A stretch of 64,000 nucleotides of DNA from Globodera rostochiensis (Eukaryota; Nematoda; Chromadorea; Rhabditida; Heteroderidae): the NCBI GenBank assembly GCA_018350325.1, contig JAEVLN010000007.1:1827109-1891108 (forward strand), given 5' to 3'. The notes under the pieces were generated by a model, which was not told where the DNA came from, did no database searches, and was given only the letters and a program-made list of their open reading frames with translations. Of the stretch, positions 13,201 through 24,400 are shown piece by piece (position 1 is the stretch's first letter; each line of letters begins with the position of its first letter). Both the position numbers and the translations under genes were made by a program.

Positions 13201-16200
13201 CTAAATAAACAAAACAATTTCAATCGTTTATAAATCTTTCTTCTATCAAATATAATTTAAATTTAGTTTTTTTTTTAATTTTGCCAACCACACAAGTTGG
13301 TGCAATTCGGTTAGGTCACTTTGGATTGCATGTTGATGGAGAATGAGCAATGCCTAAATATAAAATTGAAATTATTTTTTAGTTATTTGGCATAATTTAT
13401 GCTAACACACACACACCAACTCGGGCAGTTGGCCTCTGAACGCGCAGACCGGCTCAGCCCGCTTGCTGATCTCGTATAGGGCGAACTGCTTGAGCAAATC
13501 CTTGTGCTGCTGCACGTCCACCAACTCATTCTCTTCTAAAAAGATGAAGTCATCGTTGCGCTGCTCGTCCGTGCTGGACAGACGATGTTCCTCGCGTGTG
13601 CTAAATTTGAATTTTTTGTTTTTAAAATTTCAAATTATATTAAAAAAATTCAAGAATTTGTGTGGGTTTCCACAAATTTTTCCCCAAAAAACGATAATTC
13701 CACAATTAATTTTTAAAAATTTTATTAAATTAATCACCTTAACCAAAGTTTTAAAAGAATTTGTCCGGACACTTCTGATTTTGTCGATCGTTGCTCCAAC
13801 TTGAACCATTGTTCAAGTCCAGCCGATGGAATGTCCTTGATGTACCTGGAGGAGGGTGCTTTTTAAGTGTGAAAGAGAATTGATTTTGTAAAAATGATTC
13901 ATTTTCCAACGCTCCCCGCTGATCGTTCATTCTGCTTCTTAATGTACCTAATGTTAGTTTAAGCAAAATAAATTGAACTTATTTAATGCCTTAAATTATT
14001 TGGTGTGATTTTTTTTCACTTTTGCCAGAAAAAAATGGAAGATTGGACTCCTAATGGGGAACAACAGCTAATTACAAAAAATATTTTCTAGTCGCTCCCG
14101 AACATCTTTGTGGGTCGTCAAAATAAACAACTGTAAAACTCGCACATTTTATTGTGGGGGGGGGGGATGCTGATGATCGGAAAATGTATTGATTTATATA
14201 TGTGCGAGTCAGCGGGCGGAGGAGGAATTGGGAGCATTCGAACGAATGTCGCTCAGAGGGGAGGGTTGCGAACGGTGTATGTACAGTGTCACGGAGCCAA
14301 GAAAATCGTCCACCAAGTCACCGGAACTTGACCGAGCACTTTGGGTCACCTGAAATTTTCAGTTAGTTACCGTATTACCTCTTGTATCCCCCATGGGGAG
14401 TTATTTTTCAATCAACTCAGAGAGTGGGGGATTATTAGAGGGTGGCGGATTTTAGAGAGTGGGGGATTACAAGAGGTAATACAGTAACTCGACACCCAAG
14501 AGTCTGAGATTGTTTTTTTTAATACATTAATATGTATTAAGAAAAATTATTATTATTATATAGCCCAAACTTGCCTCTTTGAAGTAGCGACCAAGGCCCT
14601 TAAGACTCTGGACCTGATTTAGCGTTGTGACAACGTCAAGAACGCTTCGATTCTCGTCATCATGGTCCCTGTATTGAGAAAGATCTACAGTATAAGGTAC
14701 AAATTAAATCGGAAATATAGTTTAACTAACTCATCTTTATACCAGGGACTTGGACAATTGAATTCTGCTAGAAATTCATAATTTTTAAGCTATTGTTGGA
14801 GTTTTTGGCAAATTTTTGGCCATTTTCACTAAGGTACAAATTAAATCGGAAATATAGTTTAACTAAATCATCTTTATACCAGGGACTTGGACAATTGAAT
14901 TCTGCTAGAAATTCATAATTTTTAAGCTATTGTTGGAGTTTTTGGCAAATTTTTGGCCATTTTCACTAAGGTACAAATTAATCGGAAATATAGTTTAACT
15001 AAATCATCTTTATACCAGGGATTTGGACAATTGAATTCTGCTAGAAATTCATAATTTTTAAGCTATTGTTGGAGTTTTTGGCAAATTTTTGGCCATTTTC
15101 ACTAAGGTACAAATTAAATCGGAAATATAGTTTAACTAAATCATCTTTATACCAGGGACTTGGACAATTGAATTCTGCTAGAAATTCATAATTTTTAAGC
15201 TATTGTTGGAGTTTTTGGCAAATTTTCACTTAAAATTTCCAAAATTAAAAAATCAGGAAAACTCAGAAAAAATCCGATAAATATTAGATGGCCACCCTGA
15301 CGCTAATTTGAGGATAATTAATCATAAAGTATTGATTGGTCTTCGCCGGTCCCATTGCCAGCTCTCAATATTTTTGAAAAGATGCAAATCGACTAACTTT
15401 TGCGTGATAAAAAGTTCACCATTTCCAATTCATATAAATGGCAAAATAATGGCGTTGAAAAAAAATAGAAAAAGGGCAAATTTACACACAGACAGAATTT
15501 GCCAGTTTTATTAAAAAGTTAAATTTTACGCTTCCGTAACGTGGTTTTCATTTTAAAAAGAATTTTTGACAAAAAAAAACGAAGCTTTACTATTCTAGTA
15601 TTTACCAAATGTCCAGGTGGAATCGGTCTGTCACATCGCCAACCACAAACTGAAAAAACTTTCAAAATATTATGTTGTAGGAATAATAAATAATTCCCGA
15701 ACAAGTTCTACACAGGAGCCCGGAACGAGACGGGATCTCGAGAAATCTCGACCTCAAAATCTCGCTCGAATAAAAATGAACTTCACGCGATTTTTCGAGA
15801 TCCGAGATTTTTTCGAGAATCTCGTCTCGAATCTCGTGCTCGAAGCTCAATTCCAAGCTCTATTCTACACCCACAGAAAAGTTCGCCATTAATTTCTGAA
15901 AAAACAAAAAGAAAACAATTAATTATTTTTCAACCTGGAACTTTTCGTTCCATTTTGGGTTCAGTGTCTTTCGCTGCACAGACGATGCCTTGATAATGCG
16001 TGCCGGTATGCCCTCCTCCGTGTCGGACGCGAGCTCGCGCGCCTTGCGTGCTTTTCGTCGAAATGAGCCGCTGAAGCGCTGCAGGAGCGGATTTTTGCGC
16101 GCATAATTGCCGCCACCTTCTGCGGATGTTGTCGATTCCGTTTCCGGAAGATCCTAAATTTGTAAATACGAAAGTAATCAAAAAAAACAAATTCAAAAGC

Positions 16201-17629
16201 TTTAAATCCTACAATTTTATCAAAATAGCATGATAACAAAATATCGAATTTAAGGCGCTAACGGACACTTGTTGGCGATTGCGGTTCAATGCAAATTCCT
16301 TCTGTTGCCGGACTCCGCTGGCGACCGCTTGGCACTAATCCAAGCATTACAAATGGATCCGAAAAGCCGTCACTTTATGGGCAAAAATAATTCATAACAA
16401 ATGTTTTTAGTTATTCAACATAAATTATTTTTGCTAAATGTTCTTCAATGGATAGTCTGGCAAAATAAAATTTTCTATATGGGAAAACATTAAAATAATT
16501 TTTTCAATTAACTAAATTATTTTGGTTAATTTTTGGCAGCTTTTTACTTACATATCTTTGGCGATCAAATCACGCGCTTCCAGCAAAAGTACATTCAACA
16601 AAAGAATTGGCGGCTGAATTAAAAAAAAACTTTTGGAATTTAAATATTATTTAGAAATCATTTTAAATGCATCTTTGCTTAACATATCATAAAATATAAA
16701 TTCTTTAAAATTTTTGAAAATTCCTTACTTTTTCGCGTCGAGCTTTTTCCAACAGTGTTAGATGTGTACGTTCATCTACTTGAAAAGCTGATTTGGCATA
16801 ATGCGCAAGTTGTTCTTCACTGGCAACAGCTTCCTTGCCAATTTTGTGCAGAATTGTGTAAAGCGTCTCCAGATAAAGGTCCTATAATTAAAATTTAAAT
16901 AATAATATTGAATTATATTAAATTAAACCTCTTTATTTTGACTTTGAGATTTAAAAACATTTCTAACTTTTTAAATAAATTTTGCAATCTAACTTTAATT
17001 TGCTTTTTTTGTTCTTCAGGCTTCTGCTTTTGTCGTTCCACTGAATTCTTCAGCGAAAATTGTGCAAATCGTTCGCTTAACATTTTTGGATTCTTTCTTG
17101 GCACAATGCCATTGCTATTGGCGCTATGTTCCGTCTTCAAATATCGGCTAGGCAAAATGCCGATCAATTGTTCGCATTCTTCTTCACACAATCGCTCAAA
17201 AAACTGACCATCCGAGTTTTGTACTCTAAATATTTATTTATATTATTTGTTATACTTTTGTATCTTTAATATTGTTCTTATTAACAATTTATTCACCGAA
17301 TTAAAGCTACAAGACTACAAAAAATGTCAATTATAATTTAAATTAAAGAAAAAGCTATTACATTTTCAATAAAATTTGTAAGAATAAAAATTTACTCGTT
17401 TTTCCAAAATTTCTCACTTTGTCCGCCTCTCGCGAATTTTTACAGTATTTGTGTCCTCGGCACTGCCATCGGAACCGCTTGGAAACGCTTCAAGATCATC
17501 TCCGTCGGGATCAACCAGATCCCGCGACACTTGGCGAATGTATCCCGCAGCCTTGGACAACTGTCCACGGGCCCAGGAATTAAATTTGGTCACCGGTTTT
17601 TGAATGTTCACATTGACGTTCACATTCAT
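7270..17629 (-). CDS. UNC-13 family protein, BAIAP3/Munc13-4 type
   Basis: Large gene of about 27 exons, from MNVNVNV at 17629 to the stop at 7270. C2[29 protein letters not shown] (exons near 16610, 16370, 16150), then DIWDHDDE across the 15606/14667 joint. Middle: a long helical region of MUN/MHD type, including [25 protein letters not shown] and [16 protein letters not shown]2[44 protein letters not shown], then VIMDHDFLK (7675-7744) and [12 protein letters not shown] (7270-7482). The Asp ligands for calcium look intact in both C2 domains. Family members prime vesicles for regulated exocytosis at the plasma membrane; this branch lacks the C1 domain, and none is seen here. One intron (donor near 14574) appears to be GC-AG. 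Several introns carry MITEs. Confidence 0.9.
7786..7970. mobile_element. Partial hAT-type MITE end, word AATAGGTACC
   Basis: Starts CAGGGCTGGTACTTTTAGG, like the terminus of the element at 17691, and contains repeats of AATAGGTACC/GGTACC words. No matching 3' end or target duplication was found, so it appears truncated or diverged. It lies in an intron of the UNC-13-like gene between the exons at 7675-7744 and 8027-8189. Confidence 0.5.
8691..8885. mobile_element. hAT-type MITE, TSD TTGTAGAC
   Basis: Termini TAGAGCCCAGA...TCCGGGCTCTA form an imperfect inverted repeat, flanked on both sides by the 8-bp duplication TTGTAGAC (8683-8690 and 8886-8893). The interior is built from variants of TCTCGATCG/TCGAGAT. 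It is inserted in an intron of the UNC-13-like gene. The long minus-strand open frame across it is a by-product. Confidence 0.85.
9340..9536. mobile_element. Relative of the 11987 MITE, truncated
   Basis: The stretch AAAATTAATAAAGAT...GAATTTTGAAGG, GGATTTGGTCAGTTT and repeated TTTTTAGTCCATATTTTGGCAC closely parallels 12240-12420. Its 3' end (AGTCCATATAAATCCGGTCTCTA) corresponds to the 3' end of the element at 11987-12419. The 5' terminus was not found. It lies in an intron of the UNC-13-like gene. Confidence 0.6.
11987..12419. mobile_element. hAT-type MITE, TSD GTGATAAG
   Basis: Terminal inverted repeats TAGGGCGCGGATTTTTAGGG and CCCTAAAAATCTGCGCCCTA, with one mismatch across about 16 bp, flanked by the perfect 8-bp duplication GTGATAAG (11979-11986 and 12420-12427). 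The interior repeats the word TTTTTAGTCCCTATTT. It sits in the large intron of the UNC-13-like gene between the exons near 11840 and 12860, 41 bp from the next element. Confidence 0.9.
12461..12742. mobile_element. hAT-type MITE, TSD GTTTAAAT
   Basis: Ends CAGGGCTGCGATCT and AGATCGCAGCCCTG are a perfect 14-bp inverted repeat. The 8-bp duplication GTTTAAAT is perfect on both sides (12453-12460, 12743-12750). The interior is an array of degenerate TGCGGATTTTT/TGTGGTTTTT words with no coding capacity. It is the second element in the same intron of the UNC-13-like gene. Confidence 0.93.
14367..14487. mobile_element. Short TIR element, GTATTACCTCTTG family
   Basis: TTACCGTATTACCTCTTGTA at the left end and its near-perfect reverse complement at the right end (TACAAGAGGTAATACAGTAA) flank an interior of GAGAGTGGGGGATTA words. 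No target duplication recognised. A related sequence lies at 46835-46953. Located in an intron of the UNC-13-like gene. Confidence 0.75.
14694..15230. repeat. Four tandem copies of a 136-137 bp unit
   Basis: Units start at 14694, 14831, 14968 and 15104, each beginning AAGGTACAAATTAA and containing ATCTTTATACCAGGGA and GCTATTGTTGGAGTTTTTGG. Copies differ by only a few bases and the last is shortened near 15220. The array lies inside an intron of the UNC-13-like gene. Short open frames do not persist through the units, so it is not coding. Confidence 0.95.
15714..15862. mobile_element. hAT-type MITE, TSD TTCTACAC
   Basis: Imperfect ends AGGAGCCCGGAACGAG and the reverse complement of TAGAGCTTGGAATTGAG, with a perfect 8-bp duplication TTCTACAC (15706-15713, 15863-15870). 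The interior consists of TCTCGA/CGAGAT words, like the elements at 8691 and 23628. Located in an intron of the UNC-13-like gene. Confidence 0.8.
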
Positions 17630-17690
17630 TATGTAAATTTTGGCGTTTTGTTCACTTAAAAATAAAGAATGCCCAATAAATAGTGATGAG

Positions 17691-18548
17691 CAGGGCTGGC
17701 ACTTTTATGTAAGAAAAATTGGAAAATAAGCACCTAAATAGGTGAGAAAAAAAAATGCCTAAGGTACCAAATAGATACAAAAACCCTCAAATAGGTACAA
17801 AAATAAGTAAGTTAAAAATTTTTACCGAAAATTTTTAAACACCAAAAAAAAAGCGATTATAAATAAAAGCATATTTTGGGGCTTTGAGCATATTCGAGCA
17901 TATTTTAGCATTTTGACCGAAAATTTGGAAAAATAGACATAAAATTCATCTTCTGACTGTTTTTAATAATTCAGATTTAACGATAGCTTTTAGTCATTTT
18001 CGAAAAAAATACATAAAAAAATAAACTCGCATAAAAAATAAGGCAAAAAATGGCGGCGCTGAAAAGGACCGCGCCAAAATGGCGCTGGAGCTGAGATGGC
18101 CAGGGTGGGGATGAGTTAACCTGGCGCTTAAAACTACCGGAATTTTTTCAACTTTCTAAAAATACTAAAATAATACGCAAAATCTACTTATTATACGTTA
18201 AAAAGGGGGGGGGGAAATAAGTATTGAGCAAATTAGAGCACTAAAATGCCATTTTTCGGTCATATTTCGGTATTTTTGGTGCATATTTTGGCCTTTTTTG
18301 GCATTTTCAGCAGAATTATACATATTAAAAAAATACAAAAACCTGAAAATAGGTAACAAAAAGGTCGAAATAGGTAAAAAAAAAAGTAGGTACCTAGGTA
18401 ATAGGTAGAAAAAAGCCGAAATAGGTAAAAATTTATTATAAAGTCCATCTAGGAGCCTCATACTGAGCTAAAAATGTGTTTTTTGTGCTTAACTCAGCGT
18501 GCCAAGTTCGCAGAAAAAATAGGTCTTTACCTAAAAGTGCAAGCCTTG
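17691..18548. mobile_element. Long hAT-type MITE upstream of UNC-13-like gene
   Basis: Left end CAGGGCTGGCACTTTTA and right end AAAAGTGCAAGCCTTG are imperfect inverted repeats. The flanking GTGATGAG/ATGATGAG is a 7-of-8 target duplication (17683-17690, 18549-18556). The interior of about 860 bp is filled with AATAGGTA, CATATTTTGG and related words. It starts 61 bp upstream of the first recognised exon of the UNC-13-like gene, so it may overlap the promoter. Confidence 0.8.
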
Positions 18549-18556
18549 ATGATGAG

Positions 18557-21404
18557 ATTATAGTTCAGCAAAAACGTCGGATTTTTTAATAAAATTTTCG
18601 AAGCTTTAAAACCCATAATTTTAGATAATCCCAAAACGAAAATAATGAAAAATAAAATGAAAATCGCAAACAACAAACGCGCAGGTGCCAGAACACAAAA
18701 AATTAGAAAACTATGGCAACATCTCAATGATTAGAAGCCTCAAAACCTCTTTAAGCCTACTATAACGGTCGTAGCATTCGACAGGCTAAACAAGGAAAAT
18801 TGTTTATATTAAAAATTGCAAAAATATTTTGTCACTAAAAAAATATATTAAAGTAAGATTCTATAAAATCTAAACAATATTCTTTCTTTTATTTGAAAGA
18901 TTTTTGTTTTTATGTCGGAATTCAAAATTACTAAAAAAATTGATGAACAATTCTCTTGGCTTGTAATTTCAGAAATTTCTTTTGTTTAGCTTTTTCCAAC
19001 CTATCCATGAGTATTGAATTCAAACGAAAAAGGTCTCAAATTACTGCAAGTGGGCTTGCCCATAAAAGCCAAAAAACATAAAATGCCTTTCTGCGCCTTG
19101 CGTTGTTCATGTTTCATTTAATTAAAATGCTTAATTTCGCAAAGTGTGCCGTCCAGGTCGGCACTTTTTCATGGGTTGTAAACCCCGGGTTAGCATTGGA
19201 AGAGGGAGGAAAAGAAGGAACATTTTTTTCTTTATTTCACCCCAGGGAGACATGCCTTGGGGTTGGTTGGGTTGGTGCTGTGTGGGCTTCTTGGACTAAA
19301 AATAATTCACTTTTGGCCAAGGCTTCATTTCATCTCATCTCATCTCGAGATGGACTCATCTCCGTTTGGTGGATGGACGGACCAACAACGCAATAAATGG
19401 AAGACAGACGAAGGGCATTTTTTTTTTGCTTAAAATTAATGAAAAAAATAAAAACAAAAATTTTGTTTTAGACAAATGCTTCTCAAGCAAATTCACTAAT
19501 AAAATTAATTAATTTTAGTCAGCAGAGATCTGATTTAGAAATTTTAGATAAAATTAAAAAAAAACAATTATTCGAAATATGGAGCCAAGGAACCAACCAA
19601 CCACCCACCAACCATCTTTGTTTTGGTGCGGCCAAAAGGCAATAAATGAAGGAATGAAAAAGAAATATTTCTTATTGAGAGCAAAAAATTCCTTCTTTAG
19701 ATGAGCTGTAATATCTTTATTTAATATATACAGTCCATCCCATCCATCTCATAAATTTCATAGAATTCTAGTCGAAGCATCCAAATTTGGATTCTAAATA
19801 GCCAAAATTTAGCACTTTTGCAAAAAACAAAATATATTTAAAAGCTTGTGACCAAGAATTTTCTAAGATTTAAGAGATGGGAACCCTTTTGATTTTTCCA
19901 ATTTGGGACTCGAGACCGGGGGAGCCTAAGCAGCATTAAAAGCTATTGAATTATTTTTTCTAAAAAAATTGAGCCTTTTGTGTGAAAGGTAGAAAAAATA
20001 ATCTTACATGCCAACAATGGGTGTGCTAAACCCATGCTTTTGCTCCCAACTCCGTTTCGGCACTCGTGACAACCGGGTGGGAAAAAGTAAAATAAATTCG
20101 AGAACAATTAGTGGTGCTGGTTGATATGGAAAATACTGGCATTTTGCATTTTAGAGAGAAAAATAAATAAAATTAATATTTTGAAAAAAATTAAACTAAA
20201 TCATAATTTGCAATAAGAAATTTAAAAATTAAAAAAAAACCAGATTTACATATCATAAATAATATATTGGAAGAAAAATAGTGACCAAGTAAAATAAATT
20301 ATCGGTAAATAATCATATAAAAATTAAGCTCTTTTTTAATTCATTTTTAAGGCTAAATTAGATGGCATGACATTTTAGGACCGTGACTTTTTTAAAAAAA
20401 AATTTGATTTTTTAACATTCCTGGTATGAATTCTTATATAAATATACAAAATGCAACTTTTTGCTTATATGGTGGGGGTATTCACATGATTTTAAGCATT
20501 TAAAATTACTCCTTTAAGCTTAAGCCAGAGATGAAGCCTTGCAAGCACTTGCGCTACGGCACAGCGGATAAAGGGAGGAGATGGGAGGGGGGAGGGGGGG
20601 GGGGGGGAAGGGATGTGGCGGGCCCCCCGGGAGGGGGGCGGACGATGGCGCTGACGCATTATCGAGCGGCTTTGAGCCCCTCCCCCGTGTCGGAGAAGGC
20701 CGATGCCGTGGCGAAGGCGGGGGAGGGGGAGAAAAATGAGAAAGGGCGAAAGTGTGGCAGCTTTACAGCCTCCACCACACTGTTTTTTTGTTTGTTTGAC
20801 ATTGGAATTAACTTGGCATTCTTTAAATTGGGTGCAAATGCAAGAATGGGTTTTCAATCTAAATTTTAAACAATTGAAATTAGCAATCTGCATTCAATGT
20901 GCTAAAAAAATGCTTTTTTAACTAACAATATAGAATTTCAAGAAATTAAAAAAATTTATTTATCACTCCTTTTTTTTTGAATAAAATTAAATCTAAGCCT
21001 TAAATGTTCAAATATTTTTGCTTGTTGGTAAACCGGACTTACCAAACGTCATTTTTCAAGTCGATTGTTGGTTTGGTTCTGTTAATCGAGTTTTTAGAAA
21101 ACCGACAAATGTACTCATTAATACCTAATGAATAAAACTATTTTGTTTTAAATCGGAACTCCAAAAGCTCTTTTTAAATCATTCTTTTTTGAGGAAACGC
21201 ATAACACTACACATCAGATAGGTTCTTGAAAGAATCTCGAAAAAATCTCAGTAAAATTGTTCGATCGAGAATCTCGAAAAAATCTAGTCGAATTTTCCGA
21301 GATTTCGATCGAGAATCTCGAAAAAATCTAGTCGAGATTTTCCGAGATTTGATCTAGAATCTCGATTGGTCCGACCTCTACTCCTATTTTTTGACTCATT
21401 TAAA
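18557..21404. other. Intergenic between two minus-strand genes
   Basis: No convincing gene. It contains a CATCTCATCTCATCTCGAGATG block near 19330, a purine-rich G-run stretch at 20568-20640 that opens spurious Gly/Arg/Pro frames on both strands, and a TCTCGATCGAGAATCTCGAAAAAATC repeat patch at 21215-21375 (relative of the MITEs at 8691 and 15714, without clear ends). The frame at 19103-19396 has no splice context or recognisable domain. Confidence 0.5.
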
Positions 21405-24400
21405 TTAGTAACTTCGGACAATTTTTCTTCTGTTGCCTGTCATAAGACGCCGATGTTTTTGCATTGTCTCAGAAGCGCTTGCAACGGTGATTGGTAGTGG
21501 AAGAGTGTAGACTGTTTGGGTCAATTTTGGATTCTCATTAGGCTTTGGTGTTGGGTTTGTTGCCGATGCGCGATTGTGGAAGAGGAAAATGATTAGCTCA
21601 AACACGGTCAACAGTGTCAGACCGAAGTAGAGACCCATTGTCGAGCCGAGATCCACTGATCAAACAAAGTAAGTAGGTATCTTTATTTTTGACGAAAATA
21701 AGAAAGTTTCTTATTTAAACGCAATAAGAAAACATTAGCTACTAAAAATGGTAATTTTAAGAGTTTGACTACTTTTTGAATGTAGTATATGTTATGGGTA
21801 ATTTTGAAATCGGGTAATATTCGGGAATTTCCCGATTTCCAAAATTGCTACATATATATACCGAGCAGATTGAAGTTGTTGTATTCGCGCGACTCTTCCA
21901 TTTGCACGACGGTCATTGAAAGGAATCGGAATCGCAATGTAGCCATATTATTCCTTGGAATGAATGTTGGTTTATCAAACTGCTGCCTTTGATCAAAATT
22001 ATTTTTGTGATCAAAATATGATCTTTGAGCTCAATCCAGAAACTTACTCAAAATATTTGCCGCCTTGACCTCTCGCAGCTTAAGAATTTTTGATTGGGGA
22101 ATTAATTGCGTGCCCCCAAAAATGGTACTTTTCGGTTTTCGGGCCCAAATTTAAATTTTATAAAAGGCAACAAATAAATTCTGAGAGGTGTACCCCGGGG
22201 GTTATCGAGGCCGCTGACTACGGTTTGCCATCTATTTCATCATATGATTTCATCTACCTAATCTATGATTTTTCAAAAACAAAAAAAAAATTTTTTTCAA
22301 TGTTGGTAAAATAGTGTCTCTAGGGGTATTTCGAGGACGCAGATTCCGAATCTGGCCTCCTTTTCGATCGATTTTGAACCTCGGACTAGTTACAATAACA
22401 AATCGATCTTTGAAAAAATTGAATTTTAGAAAATTGTTCGAATTCGGGTTCGGGGTTCGGAATTGGTCGAAATGGATGTCAGAATCGGATTCGCACCGGA
22501 ATACCTCTAACAACACTTTTTTAGTGTTTTTTAAATATTCGAATTTGAGTCCAAAACCGAAAAGTACCCCTAAAATCAAAAACTGATCTTTGATCGCAGA
22601 ATGACTTCCAAGTTGCGGACCAGCACACTTCGCACCGAACTGTAGGCTACGCGGGCGACCAGCGGTTCATTCTGGGCCATTATTACATAACTTTTATCAT
22701 TTCATTTAAATTTGGATTTTATATAAAAATAGTTATTTTCGATGATTACCTTAATTATGTGCTCTGTTTCGGCGATCATCTTTCGGCAGTTTGCATCTTG
22801 CCGAGCCGACGAGTTTTGTGACAAATCACGCCAAAATTCGAGTAACAAGCGGAACAGCTGATTGATGTGCTGAATTAAGGACGTAAAAACCACATTTATT
22901 AAGCGTAGAAAAAGGAATTTTTTTTTATGAATTTTAATTAATTATTAAATTTATAAGCTGGAAAGGTGGGGATCATTGGTCTTACATCGACCAATTTTTG
23001 TTTAGTTATCGCTTCTTGCTGATAAGCTTCAATCATCTGAATGTATAAAAGTTTAAATTGATGGAAACAATTGATAAAATGTGTCAAAAATACCGGTATT
23101 GGTGAAGGCGGAATACGGTATTTGATTGCCTCAAAAAAGGTTATGTCGGTAACGTCGTCGTTGTGCTTCAAAGTTTAATTAAAATATTGGTTCAAAGAAT
23201 TTTTTTTTTTGAAAATTAGATTAAAGAAAAAATCGCTAGGTCGAACAATCGGACCACTATTTGATTACATAATTTAGGTTTTAAAATGTAGGTACAAAAA
23301 ATATTGCTTCACGTCTTTCAACGTCACTTAGTCACTTACACGTCCCCAGTCAAATTGCCAATTCCGTTCCAACAAAGCGATCAATTTAAGCTCAAATTTC
23401 GAAATACTGGGTACCTTAAATGTAAAAAATGCAGTAAAAATTATTTAAATTGTCTTACAATTTTGGCACATTCTAACTCAGAAACTCGGTGCATTGTATA
23501 ATTGGACACAGACAAGCGTTCTTCTACAAGTTCACCCCTAAATGATTTTGCAAAATTGACACAACGACCGTTTCCAATAATCCAAAAATTTTTTTTGAAA
23601 ATCAGGGTTGGCTAGATATGTCTAAGCTAAAGTGAGGACGATCGAGATTCTCGTCGAGATTTTTTTGTGATTCGAGATTTAAATCTCGATCGGCCCTAAA
23701 GTCCTTGATCCAGTCTAAGCTAATCGAGACTTACATTGACAAATTGAACAGCGCCAGAATCCGACTGTGTCCGTCGTAAAAATGCCGGATCAGCTTTTCA
23801 AACTCATAATACCTTAGAATACATTTTAAATAATTTGTAAAATTTTTTTAAATTTTATTTTTAATTTTGACACGACAAATATGGCTGGAATGCGTCGTTG
23901 TTGAGCCGACGGACGCGTTCCGCCAGCATCCTGGACACGCGGTTCTTCTCCCGAACGAACAATTCCCTGCTAAGCCCTCGAGGGTATTGGTAAGGCATCC
24001 CATCCACGCTCATTCTGACCTTTCAATGATGGCACATAGGTAATAGAAACAGGAAAAAATATTTTACGAGTTACGAAATTCGAGAATTAGTGTAGTTGCG
24101 AGAACCTGCTTACGAATTTTGTGCCCTTATGGGAATCTCTCCAGCAGGCTTGGTCACTATAGTTTTATATAATATATGACAGGGGTGGGACTCGTCCTTG
24201 GATGCCAAGGACAGTCCTTGGAATGGACCCTCGATCTTGAAAAATTGAAATGTCCTTATTCCCAAAGAATCTCGTGCCTTAAAATTGATTTTGGAGAAAA
24301 TTTTTGGGTGTCCTTGGATTTCGCCAAATTTTTCTGTTATGTCCTTGAAAATGTCTGTCCTTGGGAATTATCTTTACCCGATCACAGCCCTGATATATGA

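Noticed and set aside
14694..15230. CRISPR-like array
   Set aside because: The units are contiguous 137-bp tandem repeats without spacers, in a eukaryotic intron.
19103..19396. 97-codon frame MFMFHLIKMLNFAKC
   Set aside because: No domain, no splice sites in frame, rich in simple CATCTC repeats.
20492..20893. Overlapping open frames of 112-133 codons on both strands
   Set aside because: They are produced by G/A- and C-rich low complexity (Gly/Arg or Pro/Ser runs); no splice context or domain.
22250..22586. Open frames of 90-109 codons on both strands
   Set aside because: They lie within the foldback MITE at 22310-22590.
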